A DNA stretch of 64,000 nucleotides from Vagococcus zengguangii (GCF_005145005.1 NZ_CP039712.1:217001-281000), one strand, 5' to 3'. Positions 18,919 through 29,172 are shown, counted from the first letter of the stretch. Notes: generated by a model from the letters alone, not told the origin. A program made the numbers and translations.

Positions 18919-19182
18919 ATGGAACAAGCCCGTCGTCAAATTGATGAACTTGATCAACAAATTGTCGCGTTGTTGGAGAAAAGAATGAAAGTAGTAGAAC
19001 AAGTCATTGCGATTAAACAAGCGCAGACTCGCGAGATTCTAGATAGCGAACGTGAGGAAAAGGTGATGGAAAAAGTAACGAACCATGTTAAACATCCACA
19101 ATATCGACCATGTATTCAATCGATTTATGAAGAAATTTTAAAATGTTCAAAAGAGTATCAAGCAAGTAAAATGGGAAAATGA
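18919..19182 (+). CDS. AroQ-type chorismate mutase
   Basis: This 87-residue, all-helical protein matches single-domain chorismate mutases, which turn chorismate into prephenate for Phe and Tyr synthesis. Visible signatures are RRQIDELDQQIVALLEKRM at the N-terminus, a following IKQAQ helix and the DSEREEKVMEKV segment. It is probably cotranscribed with the sirtuin gene 16 bases upstream. No other aromatic amino acid genes are nearby. Confidence 0.88.
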   Translation: MEQARRQIDELDQQIVALLEKRMKVVEQVIAIKQAQTREILDSEREEKVMEKVTNHVKHPQYRPCIQSIYEEILKCSKEYQASKMGK

Positions 19183-19190
19183 ATGAGAAG

Positions 19191-19223
19191 TTGATTTCAC
19201 ATTTGACTCAGTATATACTGAGT
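19191..19223 (+). promoter_or_regulatory. Promoter with an 18-base palindrome over the -10 box
   Basis: TTGATT (19191-19196) and TATACT (19214-19219) have a 17-base spacer. ACTCAGTATATACTGAGT (19206-19223) is a perfect palindrome that covers the -10 box. Its position just before an XRE regulator gene suggests self-repression. Confidence 0.75.
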
Positions 19224-19263
19224 GTAAAGTGAAGTTTACTTCTCTTTTTTGGGAGGGATTTAG

Positions 19264-19470
19264 ATGATAAGCAATCAAGTGATAAAATATCGTAAAAAAG
19301 CAGGCTTAACTCAGGAAGCACTGGCTAAATTAGTTGGTGTTTCTAGAAGAACCATTGTGTCGTTAGAAAAAGGAAATTATACACCGTCACTAGTATTAGC
19401 ATTGCAACTGGCTAAAGTTTTAGAAGTTGATATTAATGCATTATTTCAATTAGAGGAGGAATTATCATGA
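19264..19470 (+). CDS. XRE-family repressor-like regulator
   Basis: This 68-residue protein is a bare helix-turn-helix domain (IKYRKKAGLTQEALAKLVGVSR, then TIVSLEKGNYTPSLVLALQLAK) of the Cro/CI type. The start follows GGGAGGG. Its stop overlaps the start of a membrane protein gene by four bases, giving translational coupling. Such pairs are common in Firmicutes. The palindrome over its promoter is the likely operator. Confidence 0.92.
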   Translation: MISNQVIKYRKKAGLTQEALAKLVGVSRRTIVSLEKGNYTPSLVLALQLAKVLEVDINALFQLEEELS

Positions 19471-19937
19471 AAAAAATTATTGTTGAGCAAATAGGTAATA
19501 TTATTTTGATTGGATTATTCGGGGCAGCATTATCTCAAACGTTGCTACTAAGTGTTAATCCACCAACAGGTATGTTATTTCAAATTAAAACTGGTTGGTT
19601 AACATCGTTGTTTATTTTATGGTTAATTATTTGGGGCGCGGTACGCATGATATTAGCTAGGAAATGGCGAATAGAAGGCTATCAATTTAATAAAGGAGAG
19701 TATAGCGTGCAAGATGAACGGGAAGAGTTAATCTCTAATTATGCGATTAAGAAAAGTTATGACGCGTTTAAAATAACATTAATAGTCGCGCTATGCGCAT
19801 ATTTTTTCTGTCAAACTGTGTCGTTATTCTCAGAAAATATGCAGTTAATTCTACCGATTATTTTAATTGTTACTAGTTGTTTAATTGCTATTATCACACA
19901 TTTAGTTGCTTGGCTAATAGCAGATCGTAAATTTTAA
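19467..19937 (+). CDS. Membrane protein coupled to the XRE regulator
   Basis: This 156-residue protein has four hydrophobic segments (about residues 8-30, 43-62, 106-127 and 130-152). The middle soluble part contains QDEREELISNYAIKKSYDAFK, similar to a motif I associate with DUF3796/DUF2178-like proteins in XRE-linked pairs. Its biochemical role is unknown; it may sense or relay a membrane signal to the regulator. Overlap with the regulator gene argues that they work together. Confidence 0.82.
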   Translation: MKKIIVEQIGNIILIGLFGAALSQTLLLSVNPPTGMLFQIKTGWLTSLFILWLIIWGAVRMILARKWRIEGYQFNKGEYSVQDEREELISNYAIKKSYDAFKITLIVALCAYFFCQTVSLFSENMQLILPIILIVTSCLIAIITHLVAWLIADRKF

Positions 19938-20099
19938 CTTGAAGTGAAAAGTGGTGGGGTGAGACCTATCTTAATGTGATATTAATGAAAATAAAGCGAA
20001 AACACTTGCATATTTTTTGAAAATACGGTACTTTTAAAAGGTTGATTAAAACAAGTTTAGTTATATATTTACAGAGTGTTGAAGGAGAATTAAGGAATA

Positions 20100-20594
20100 A
20101 TGACAGAAAAAACGCCTAAGTTAAAGTATCAAAGAAACTATGTCAAAAAAATGGTCGCTACTTACATGACAGACGCTGAAGATTTTGCTTTATTAAGCCA
20201 AAAAGCTGACGCCGAAGCTATTCATAAATTAGTGAAGAAAAAAACATCATCAGCACGTATCGTTGAAGCGATGGATTTATACTTTAAAAAAGGTGAATTA
20301 AACCTTTTGAAATATTACGACAACGCCTTTGCTTCAATCAAAGGTTACGAAGCGACAACACCAGATGTTTTCGGTTTAAACGAATGGCATAGCCCAGAAG
20401 TAAAAGCAATGTTTGAAGCGAAAGTAACTGACCACGCGCAAACAATGGAAGTGAAAAAAGTTTTTGCTTCATTAGATGTTTCTGATATTGCTAAAATCAC
20501 TAAATCAGAAAAATACACTAACTACATTACAATGGCTTGGTTAGTGGGGCTAAAAACAACAATGGAAACATTGGAAGAAAAATTTTCAAAATAA
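20100..20594 (+). CDS. Soluble protein of unknown function
   Basis: I do not recognise this 164-residue, Lys-rich, mainly helical protein (MTEKTPKLKYQRNYVKK at the start). It has no signal peptide or membrane helix and no cysteine. The ribosome site AAGGAG plus AAGGAA is strong, and codon choice looks like that of well-expressed genes. It is a single-gene unit with its own terminator. Confidence 0.75.
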   Translation: MTEKTPKLKYQRNYVKKMVATYMTDAEDFALLSQKADAEAIHKLVKKKTSSARIVEAMDLYFKKGELNLLKYYDNAFASIKGYEATTPDVFGLNEWHSPEVKAMFEAKVTDHAQTMEVKKVFASLDVSDIAKITKSEKYTNYITMAWLVGLKTTMETLEEKFSK

Positions 20595-20604
20595 TCGTTA
20601 ATGA

Positions 20605-20638
20605 TTAAGGGTGAGGCTGAAAAGTCTTACTCTTTTTT
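20605..20638 (+). terminator. Terminator after the unknown 164-residue gene
   Basis: AAGGGTGAG and CTTACTCTT arms (with wobble pairs) are followed by seven Ts. Confidence 0.75.
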
Positions 20639-20732
20639 TGTTTCTTTTTCATTAAATGTCTAGACTTTTGTGGTAATCTTTTTGAAAACGTTCTATAATA
20701 GAACTATGTTTTTTTATGAGAGAGGATGAGCA

Positions 20733-21698
20733 ATGTTGAAACAACCTATTTTTATGACGCCAGTCTTACAAGAAAAAATTTGGGGTGGCACTAAATTACG
20801 CGATATTTATCATTATGATATTCCCAGTGACAAAACAGGAGAATGTTGGGCAATTAGTGCACATCCAAACGGTATGGGCCATGTTTTACCTGAAAATGAA
20901 TTCTCGGGCGAGTCACTAGCTGACTTATTTACGAATCAGCCTGAACTATTTGGCAACCCACAAGTTGATGTTTTTCCTTTATTAACAAAAATTATCGATG
21001 CAGCAGATGACCTGTCAGTGCAAGTCCATCCGGATGATGCTTATGGCTTAGAACATGAAGGTGAATTAGGAAAAACGGAATGCTGGTATGTGATAGATGC
21101 TGATCCAGGTGCTAAAATTGTTTATGGCCACACAGCTAAAACACGTGAAGAATTAGCAGAACGTATTCATAAGGGTGAATGGACAGAATTATTAGAGGAA
21201 GTGGAAGTTAAAGCGGGTGATTTCTTCTTTGTTCCAAGTGGCACAATGCATGCGATTGGCGCAGGTGTAACGATTTTAGAAACACAACAAAGTAGTGACA
21301 CCACTTATCGTGTGTATGACTACGACCGTAAAGACGATCAAGGAAATGAGCGTGAATTACATATTCAACAATCAATTGATGTCACGACGGTTCCGCATCA
21401 CATTGCACCGTTTGATCAAAAAGTCGAAAAAATTGGCGAAAGTGAATTGATTACCTTAATTGAAAGTGATTACTTCAACGTCTTTCACTGGTTAATTAAC
21501 TCACCAGTTAAATTAAATCAAGTGAACAAATACACGCTAGTAAGTGTCTTAGAAGGTGAAGGGACTATTATGATTGATGAGAACGAATGGCCACTTGCCA
21601 AAGGACAACACTTCATTATTCCAGCGACTGTTTCAACTTGGAAACTATCGGGTAATTTAGATATTATCGCTTCAACTCCGGGAGTTAAAAATAATTAA
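20733..21698 (+). CDS. manA: Class I mannose-6-phosphate isomerase
   Basis: ManA interconverts mannose 6-phosphate and fructose 6-phosphate. The 321-residue length is typical for the short Gram-positive type. Zinc-binding and active-site segments are LSVQVHPDDAYG, GKTECWYVID, FFVPSGTMHAIGAG and TYRVYDYDR. TATAAT at 20694-20699 lies upstream, and the preceding TTGAAAACGTTCTA resembles half of a cre, so CcpA control is possible but weakly supported. Confidence 0.95.
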   Translation: MLKQPIFMTPVLQEKIWGGTKLRDIYHYDIPSDKTGECWAISAHPNGMGHVLPENEFSGESLADLFTNQPELFGNPQVDVFPLLTKIIDAADDLSVQVHPDDAYGLEHEGELGKTECWYVIDADPGAKIVYGHTAKTREELAERIHKGEWTELLEEVEVKAGDFFFVPSGTMHAIGAGVTILETQQSSDTTYRVYDYDRKDDQGNERELHIQQSIDVTTVPHHIAPFDQKVEKIGESELITLIESDYFNVFHWLINSPVKLNQVNKYTLVSVLEGEGTIMIDENEWPLAKGQHFIIPATVSTWKLSGNLDIIASTPGVKNN

Positions 21699-21744
21699 AA
21701 GTGCTTGAGATAGCGTTTAGCTATAGCGGCCTATATCTTTATAT

Positions 21745-21777
21745 AAAAAAATCTAGCTCTTTTGAGCTAGATTTTTT
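21745..21777. terminator. Bidirectional terminator between manA and the exonuclease gene
   Basis: AAAAAATCTAGCTC and GAGCTAGATTTTTT form a perfect stem with a four-base loop between converging genes. Confidence 0.9.
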
Positions 21778-22300
21778 TTACGAATTGTTTTAATGGCTCT
21801 GTGCCAAATAATTTTTCTTGAGTCAACAAAATATTGGCACAAGCTAGGCTATCTTCTAGCGCGTCATGGTGGTTGTTGAGTGTGATGCCTAAATTTTGAC
21901 AAACAGTATTTAAGCGGTGGTTGTCAAAATCAGGAAATAACTTACGACTACTTCTAACCGTACACAGTGACTGGAAGTGTGCCGCAGGTAAATCATAATA
22001 GTCTAAACACCCTTTTAATACCCCATTATCAAAAGGGGCATTGTGCGCGGCAACGAGATGTTGAGTTTGGAAATATTGTGATAACTCAGGCCAAATTTCT
22101 GCAAAAGTGGGCGAATTTTTTACCATCTCAGGTTTAATGCCGTGCACTTGGATGTTTCGCCAGTGAAAATCGGTTTCTGGGCGTAATAATGAGTAATAGT
22201 TGCCGATGATTTGGCTATCTTGAACAAAGACCAACGCGACCGAACACGCACTGTGCCGTGCTGCATTAGCCGTTTCAAAGTCCATTGCGATAAAATTCAT
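21767..22300 (-). CDS. DnaQ-like 3'-5' exonuclease (DEDDh)
   Basis: This 177-residue protein is a stand-alone proofreading-type exonuclease domain. DEDDh residues are in MDFETA (Asp7, Glu9), AAHNAPFDNGVL and HHDALEDS. It is too short to be a polymerase subunit with extra domains. GGAGG gives the start, 14 bases after the exoA stop on the same message, so both act as a DNA-repair nuclease pair or at least share expression. Its stop codon lies inside the terminator shared with manA. Confidence 0.9.
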   Translation of the reverse strand: MNFIAMDFETANAARHSACSVALVFVQDSQIIGNYYSLLRPETDFHWRNIQVHGIKPEMVKNSPTFAEIWPELSQYFQTQHLVAAHNAPFDNGVLKGCLDYYDLPAAHFQSLCTVRSSRKLFPDFDNHRLNTVCQNLGITLNNHHDALEDSLACANILLTQEKLFGTEPLKQFVKKI

Positions 22301-22314
22301 CTTGAAATTCCTCC

Positions 22315-23067
22315 TTAAGCGATGGTTAGTTCAACGGGGCAGTGATCGCTACCGAAAATATCTGCATGAATTTTGGCATCGATTAGTCGTGGTACTAGGC
22401 TTTCAGATGTTAAGAAATAATCAATCCGCCAGCCAGCGTTGTTTTGACGGGCATTGAATCGGTAACTCCACCATGAATAGGCACCTTCTAAGTCAGGATA
22501 GAAATGACGGAACGTATCGATATACCCCTCTGCTAATAAGTTCGTGAAAGCTTGTCGTTCTTGTGGAGAAAAACCAGGATTTTGTTGATTAGTTTTCCAG
22601 TTTTTTAAGTCGATATTTTGATGAGCAACATTTAAATCACCGCAAACAATCACAGGCTTCTGTACATTTAATTGATTCAAGTGATTTTTGAAAGCTTCTT
22701 CCCAGCTTAAACGATAGTCAAGACGTTTTAACTTGGCTTGTGCATTGGGCGTGTAACAGGTGACTAAGAAAAATTCAGGGTATTCTAAGGTAATGACACG
22801 TCCTTCTTGATCGTGTTCTTCAATTCCTAAACCGTATGTCGCATTCAGTGCTTCTTCTTTAGCAAAAATGGCGACACCAGAGTAGCCTTTCTTAACCGCA
22901 TAATTCCAATATTGATGATAATCAGGCAATTCAAGATCAATTTGTCCGGCTTGTAGTTTAATTTCTTGTAAGCAGAAAAAGTCTGCATCTAGCTGGTTGA
23001 AAATCTCTATAAAATCCTTTTGTATGACGGCTCTTAAACCATTAACATTCCACGAAATAAATTTCAT
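22315..23067 (-). CDS. exoA: Exodeoxyribonuclease III / AP endonuclease
   Basis: This 250-residue enzyme cuts DNA at abasic sites and removes 3' blocking groups. Motifs run MKFISWNVNGLRA, CLQEIKL, GYSGVAIF, VCGDLNVAHQNIDL, GWRIDYFL and the C-terminal GSDHCPVEL. GGAGG lies nine bases before the start. It is transcribed first in the pair with the exonuclease. Confidence 0.96.
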   Translation of the reverse strand: MKFISWNVNGLRAVIQKDFIEIFNQLDADFFCLQEIKLQAGQIDLELPDYHQYWNYAVKKGYSGVAIFAKEEALNATYGLGIEEHDQEGRVITLEYPEFFLVTCYTPNAQAKLKRLDYRLSWEEAFKNHLNQLNVQKPVIVCGDLNVAHQNIDLKNWKTNQQNPGFSPQERQAFTNLLAEGYIDTFRHFYPDLEGAYSWWSYRFNARQNNAGWRIDYFLTSESLVPRLIDAKIHADIFGSDHCPVELTIA

Positions 23068-23190
23068 ATATTATAGCCTCCGCTTGTTTATAATCATTCC
23101 TTATTGTATCACAAAAAGCGTGTATTCTTAGTTGTTTATTTAGGGAAACTGCTTTATGATTAAAGAAACGATAAGAAAGTAGGGAGTCTC

Positions 23191-23628
23191 ATGAAGTTAA
23201 TAATTAAGCAACTCGATGAAATGTCTACATTAGAATTATTGCGTGTGTTTCAAGAACGTGTGGCGGTATTTGTGGTAGAACAAAACTGTCCTTATCAAGA
23301 AGTTGATGAACTTGACGAACGCGCAACACATATCTGGTTGAGTGAAGGTGATGAGATTGTGGCTTATACGCGTGTGATTCCTTATGAACACCATACGGCT
23401 TTTGGTCGTGTATTGGTTAATGAAGATTATCGAGGCAATGGCTATGGTCAAAAAATAGTCGCTGCTACAATAGCCTATATTAGAGAACACGATTTTGCTC
23501 AGCGTATCGAAATTTCAGCGCAGGCTTATTTAGAAGGATTTTATAAAAATTTCGGATTCATTCCTATTTCAGAAGTGTATCTTGAAGATGATATTCCTCA
23601 TATTGTGATGGAAATCAACGAAAAATAA
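23191..23628 (+). CDS. ElaA-like GNAT acetyltransferase
   Basis: This 145-residue protein resembles ElaA-type N-acetyltransferases: FVVEQNCPYQEVDELDERATHIWL near the start is typical of that group, and GRVLVNEDYRGNGYGQKIV is the acetyl-CoA motif A. AQAYLEGFYKNFGF is the C-terminal motif. The substrate is unknown. It precedes murB by about 90 bases, with a possible separate promoter for murB. Confidence 0.88.
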   Translation: MKLIIKQLDEMSTLELLRVFQERVAVFVVEQNCPYQEVDELDERATHIWLSEGDEIVAYTRVIPYEHHTAFGRVLVNEDYRGNGYGQKIVAATIAYIREHDFAQRIEISAQAYLEGFYKNFGFIPISEVYLEDDIPHIVMEINEK

Positions 23629-23719
23629 TATAAGTTATTTATTAGAAAGCTAATTTTTGCTAATTCGTGTAAACATGGTAAAATATAAGCGATCTTATTT
23701 TAGAAAGAGGAACGACATA

Positions 23720-24619
23720 GTGAATAAAGAATTGATTACTGAAGATTTACAGGGGATTCGTTTGTTTTTCGATGAACCATTATCGACGTATACGTATACT
23801 AAAACAGGTGGACCAGCTGACGTGTTGGTTTTTCCTGAAAATCAAGACCAAGTCAAGCAAGTTGTTGATTATTGTTTAGCCAACGATTATCCTTGGTTAG
23901 TATTAGGTAATGCAAGTAACTTAATTGTTAAAGATGGCGGGATTGAAGGGTTTGTTATTATATTAACTGACATGAAACAAGTGGCGTTAAAAGATAATCA
24001 AATTACCGTGGATGCAGGAGCATCACTAATTGAAACGACTAAATTAGCATTAGAAGCGTCATTGACAGGCTTTGAGTTTGCTTGTGGCATTCCAGGTAGT
24101 ATCGGTGGAGCGGTTTATATGAATGCTGGTGCTTATGGTGGCGAAATTAAAGATGTGTTTACTTCATGCCAAGTTATTTGGGAAGATGGCACGATTGAAA
24201 AATTGACATTAGATGATATGAACTTTCGTTATCGTCATAGCCTATTACAAGAGAAAAAAGGTGTTATTTTAAGTGCAACCTTCACTTTGAAAAAAGGCAA
24301 GTACGACCAAATTTTTGCGAAAATGGATGAATTGACGTTTTTAAGAGAAAGTAAACAACCGCTAGATTTACCTTCTTGTGGTAGTGTCTTTAAGCGTCCA
24401 GAAGGGTATTATACAGGCGCATTAATTCAAGCTGCTGACTTACAAGGTTACACAATTGGTGGCGCACAAGTTTCAACTAAACATGCGGGTTTTATTGTGA
24501 ATATTGGCGACGCGACAGCAACCGATTATATGGAACTGATTGCCCATATTCAAACGGTGATTTTTGAACGTAACCAAGTCCAATTAGAACCAGAAGTTCG
24601 AATTATCGGTAGAGATTAA
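23720..24619 (+). CDS. murB: UDP-N-acetylenolpyruvoylglucosamine reductase
   Basis: MurB makes UDP-MurNAc, a peptidoglycan precursor, using FAD and NADPH. FAD-binding segments [11 protein letters not shown] and LGNASNLIV, then [20 protein letters not shown], the catalytic serine in SCGSVFKRP and the C-terminal EPEVRIIG are visible. I start it at GTG 23720, with AGAGG nine bases upstream, giving 299 residues. The longer open frame from 23657 adds 21 basic residues unlike the family. Confidence 0.94.
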   Translation: MNKELITEDLQGIRLFFDEPLSTYTYTKTGGPADVLVFPENQDQVKQVVDYCLANDYPWLVLGNASNLIVKDGGIEGFVIILTDMKQVALKDNQITVDAGASLIETTKLALEASLTGFEFACGIPGSIGGAVYMNAGAYGGEIKDVFTSCQVIWEDGTIEKLTLDDMNFRYRHSLLQEKKGVILSATFTLKKGKYDQIFAKMDELTFLRESKQPLDLPSCGSVFKRPEGYYTGALIQAADLQGYTIGGAQVSTKHAGFIVNIGDATATDYMELIAHIQTVIFERNQVQLEPEVRIIGRD

Positions 24620-24623
24620 AAAA

Positions 24624-24669
24624 GAAACCTAGGAGCAAGACTGCGAATGCGTCTTGTTCCTAGGTTTTT
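24624..24669 (+). terminator. Terminator after murB
   Basis: AAACCTAGGA, CAAGAC and their complements form a long stem followed by five Ts. A-rich flanks could also let it stop the converging regulator gene. Confidence 0.87.
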
Positions 24670-24684
24670 CTTCTTTGTGGAGTG

Positions 24685-25530
24685 TTATTGAGAAGATGCC
24701 AACATGCGGACTTGGTTAGCTGTCTTAATCAGGTCAATTGCCTCATTAATTTTATAATTTTCTTGCATGATGACACCTTTTAATAAGAATAGTTGGTCTA
24801 AATAATAATAAATTTGCTTTTCTTTTGCCCAATTGATACCACATTCAATTAATTTTTGAGCTAATTCTATTTGGCCTTGATGGATAAGTGCGACACAAAT
24901 GTTATATAAAGAACGAACTAATTCGTGGCGAGTGAGATCATGTTTTTTTTCTTCAAAGCTAGTTGAAATTTGATTGATGTAGAGTAACCCTTTGGCTAAA
25001 TTATCATTATTTAAATGATAAGTCGCTAATTCACACATAATCATTAATTCCATGTCAGTTAGGTATGGTTTGTTATTTTTTTTATACGTATAGTTTAAAC
25101 TTTTTTCTAAAAGGGAGAAGGCGTGCTCTGATTGTGGATCATAAAATGCCAATAAACAGGCTTTGTAATAGTGAAAGGCTTGTAGTTGTGTATCAGTAGT
25201 AAATGATTCTAAGAAATGATTCGTTGTCATTAAATTATTTAATAGTGAATATTGTTCGGTTGAATGATAATAGCTAATCAAATCTAATACTTCTTGAGCT
25301 TGTGCATTTTTTCGATTAACAGAGGAGTCGTTGTGAGATAGGACTTCATCGACAGATTTATTAAGGCGGGAACATAACTGTTGCATGATAATAACGTTTG
25401 GTATAACATCGTTATTTTCGATGCGACTCAACATAGCTTGGGAACAAATATTTTCTGAAACATCTTTTTGTGACAGTTTGAGTTCTTTTCTTATTTTCTT
25501 CAAAACAGTGCCATATACAAAGTTTTCCAT
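24685..25530 (-). CDS. Rgg/PlcR-like (RRNPP-type) transcriptional regulator
   Basis: This 281-residue protein has an N-terminal XRE helix-turn-helix (LKKIRKELKLSQKDVSENICSQAMLSRIENND) and a long helical C-terminal half with TPR-like repeats from about residue 70. This layout matches Rgg, PlcR and related regulators, which bind short signal peptides. It forms a single-gene unit. I saw no convincing peptide gene next to it, so the signal may be encoded elsewhere, or the protein may sense something else. Confidence 0.85.
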   Translation of the reverse strand: MENFVYGTVLKKIRKELKLSQKDVSENICSQAMLSRIENNDVIPNVIIMQQLCSRLNKSVDEVLSHNDSSVNRKNAQAQEVLDLISYYHSTEQYSLLNNLMTTNHFLESFTTDTQLQAFHYYKACLLAFYDPQSEHAFSLLEKSLNYTYKKNNKPYLTDMELMIMCELATYHLNNDNLAKGLLYINQISTSFEEKKHDLTRHELVRSLYNICVALIHQGQIELAQKLIECGINWAKEKQIYYYLDQLFLLKGVIMQENYKINEAIDLIKTANQVRMLASSQ

Positions 25531-25726
25531 AATCTTTACACGCTCCTTAATATGAAGTTCATCTGATATTAGGGTACCACCTATATAGAATACGTCGCAA
25601 TTATTATGCTTATATTAATGTTATTTTATTTTGGTTAATAATAACACTGTTTTGTCTAAAATATCATATTCCAAGTGTTGAAAAAACTGATGTTATCACT
25701 GGTAAATAGATTTACGCAAAAATATG
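25531..25726. other. AT-rich spacer between the Rgg-like gene and csp
   Basis: No gene is visible. An inverted repeat TGTTATT...AATAACA (about 25619-25645) lies between the divergent genes and could be an operator. A ten-codon hydrophobic open frame at 25606-25638 lacks a ribosome site. Confidence 0.4.
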
Positions 25727-25864
25727 TTGTGCATTTTTTATGTTATATGATAGAATAAGTGTAGTGATATGTTTGTAACGGAGAAACAAAGGAGTCTATT
25801 AAACGAATCCTTGTATTCCCTTCAAGAACTACACGAAATATTTGGGAAAAGGAGGAGTTTAATA
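25727..25864 (+). promoter_or_regulatory. Promoter and long leader of the cold-shock gene
   Basis: TTGTGC (25727-25732) and TAGAAT (25751-25756) have an 18-base spacer. The leader of about 100 bases before the ATG is typical of cold-shock genes, whose leaders fold differently at low temperature. An open frame through the leader is not used. Confidence 0.5.
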
Positions 25865-26065
25865 ATGACAGAAGGAACAGTTAAATGGTTTAACGCTGAA
25901 AAAGGTTTCGGATTCATTACAGTTGAAGGTGGAGATGATGTATTTGTACATTTCTCAGCTATCCAAGGTGAAGGATTCAAAACTTTAGAAGAAGGTCAAG
26001 CAGTTACTTTCGAAGTAGAATCTGGCGATCGCGGACCTCAAGCAGTAAACGTTAACAAAGCGTAA
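25865..26065 (+). CDS. Cold-shock protein (CspA family)
   Basis: This 66-residue single-stranded nucleic acid chaperone has RNP1 KGFGFI and RNP2 [11 protein letters not shown] 25865 follows AAAGGAGGAG; an upstream extension of 32 codons through the leader is not family-like. Members act as RNA chaperones and antiterminators. Codon use is that of a highly expressed gene. Confidence 0.96.
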   Translation: MTEGTVKWFNAEKGFGFITVEGGDDVFVHFSAIQGEGFKTLEEGQAVTFEVESGDRGPQAVNVNKA

Positions 26066-26093
26066 TTATTGCATCTAATGATTGAACTTATAG

Positions 26094-26129
26094 AAGACTT
26101 ACTAGTTTTGCTAGTGAGTCTTTTTTTTT
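26094..26129 (+). terminator. Terminator after the cold-shock gene
   Basis: AGACTTACTAG and CTAGTGAGTCT are followed by a run of nine Ts. Confidence 0.9.
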
Positions 26130-26195
26130 ATTTGTTTGGTAGTTTTACACGTACTGATTGAAGAGATAATTTAGTCATAAGCGCAATTAAAACAC

Positions 26196-26224
26196 TTGCA
26201 AAACGAATGATTAATGAGTATTAT
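26196..26224 (+). promoter_or_regulatory. groESL promoter
   Basis: TTGCAA (26196-26201) and TATTAT (26219-26224) have a 17-base spacer, with the CIRCE element directly downstream. Confidence 0.75.
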
Positions 26225-26235
26225 TATAAGTGTGG

Positions 26236-26262
26236 TTAGCACTCTTGAGTTTTAAGTGCTAA
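26236..26262 (+). promoter_or_regulatory. CIRCE operator (HrcA)
   Basis: TTAGCACTC, nine bases, then AAGTGCTAA matches the CIRCE inverted repeat with one mismatch in the second arm. HrcA would repress groESL here. Confidence 0.93.
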
Positions 26263-26291
26263 TCTTAATAAAGCAAATGGAGGGATTTAAG

Positions 26292-26576
26292 TTGTTAAAA
26301 CCATTAAGAGATCGTGTCATTATTGAAGTGGCTGAGCAAGAAGAAGTCACATCAGGAGGGCTGGTATTAACTTCAGCCTCTAAAGAAAAACCACAAGTAG
26401 GAACCATCCTAGCAGTGGGACCAGGTCGTACGTTAGAAAACGGTGAAACATTACCATTAACAGTTCAAGTAGGCGACCAGGTTGTATTTGAGAAATATGC
26501 AGGTTCAGAAGTGAATCATGCTGGAAAAGATTATTTAATTGTTCATGAAAAAGATATTATTGCGATTGTAGAATAG
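26292..26576 (+). CDS. groES: Co-chaperonin GroES
   Basis: The 94-residue GroES ring subunit caps GroEL. The LKPLRDRVIIE start, mobile loop EEVTSGGLVL and DQVVFEKYAGSEV are typical. I place the start at TTG 26292, seven bases after GGAGGG; the longer open frame would begin upstream of this site. groEL follows 20 bases later. Confidence 0.96.
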   Translation: MLKPLRDRVIIEVAEQEEVTSGGLVLTSASKEKPQVGTILAVGPGRTLENGETLPLTVQVGDQVVFEKYAGSEVNHAGKDYLIVHEKDIIAIVE

Positions 26577-26590
26577 AAAGTAGAGGATGA

Positions 26591-28222
<1,632 letters not shown>

Positions 28223-28235
28223 TTAAGTTAGATTC

Positions 28236-28269
28236 AGAGGATCAATCTTGAGAGGTTGATCCTCTTTTT
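28236..28269 (+). terminator. Terminator after groEL
   Basis: AGAGGATCAA and TTGATCCTCT arms are followed by five Ts. Confidence 0.9.
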
Positions 28270-28336
28270 GGTTGGTGAACTAACTAAAATAGTGTAGAAT
28301 ATTCATTAATCGGTTATTTTTCAAGAAAGGGCTGTG

Positions 28337-29050
28337 ATGTGTATGAAAACATCAGCAGAATTAAAACAAATCGCAAAAAGTAGTTTGCAGGGGAAATGGG
28401 GAGCGGCTATTATGCTTAACTTAGTTCCAGTTTTACTTAATGTGATTTTAACAATTATTCCTGTAATGTTAGCTATTTTTGGATGGATCTTTTTATCTAG
28501 AAATTTTGATGTTACGATAGAGTCGTTGAATGGTGATAATATTGCAGATTTTTGGGATCGTAGTTCTACTTTGATTGGCTCATTATTTTTTATGGGGATT
28601 AGCTGGACGCATCTAGCATTGGTTAGGAATCGTTCAACCCAAATTATGCCATTAGAAAACAACTTGCAAGGATTTAAAGCAGGTGTTATTGGCAATAACT
28701 TCTTTATTAACATCATGATTTTCATTTTAACGGCTTTGTGGAGCATGCTATTTGTCATTCCAGGTATCATTAAAACGTATTCTTACTCACAAGTGAATTA
28801 TTTGTTTTATGATCGTTTGGAACATAATGAACCTGTTCAGGTGATGGACGTGATTACCGATAGTCGTCGCTTAATGAATGGTCATAAAGGTCGTTTATTT
28901 ATGCTGGATTTATCGTTTATTGGCTGGCATATATTAGCAGCATTGAGCTTTGGTATTGGCTACTTATGGTTAACTCCTTATATCAATGCAACCAAAGCGG
29001 CATTTTATCAGGATTTGATTGAAAATAATTATGAGTTTGGTTTACAGTAG
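28337..29050 (+). CDS. DUF975-family membrane protein
   Basis: This protein of about 237 residues has several membrane helices and the DUF975 pattern: a start with SAELKQIAKSSLQGKWGAAI, then FVIPGIIKTYSYSQVNYLFYD, LMNGHKGRLFMLDLSFIGWHIL and LTPYINATKAAFYQDL. The family's function is unknown. AAAGG lies six bases before ATG 28337; the ATG two codons later is an alternative start. Confidence 0.85.
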   Translation: MCMKTSAELKQIAKSSLQGKWGAAIMLNLVPVLLNVILTIIPVMLAIFGWIFLSRNFDVTIESLNGDNIADFWDRSSTLIGSLFFMGISWTHLALVRNRSTQIMPLENNLQGFKAGVIGNNFFINIMIFILTALWSMLFVIPGIIKTYSYSQVNYLFYDRLEHNEPVQVMDVITDSRRLMNGHKGRLFMLDLSFIGWHILAALSFGIGYLWLTPYINATKAAFYQDLIENNYEFGLQ

Positions 29051-29124
29051 TTTGATTATTGAATAACATTTAGTGCCTTTAGTCAGCATCTAGCGAAGAT
29101 GTTGGCTATTTTTTTGACGACCAA

Positions 29125-29140
29125 ATGAAAGTGCTTGCAT
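29125..29140 (+). promoter_or_regulatory. cre site overlapping the treP -35 box
   Basis: ATGAAAGTGCTTGCA (29125-29139) differs from the CcpA cre consensus at one position and overlaps TTGCAT, the probable -35 box (29135-29140). Binding there would block RNA polymerase. Confidence 0.68.
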
Positions 29141-29172
29141 TTTTTTATTAAAGAGGTTACTCTATATGTGTA

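Noticed and set aside
20682-20695. cre site before manA
   Set aside because: Only the left half TGAAAACGTT matches; the right half has about three mismatches.
25606-25638. Ten-codon hydrophobic open frame beside the Rgg-like gene, as a signal peptide
   Set aside because: It has no ribosome site and is shorter than usual peptide precursors.
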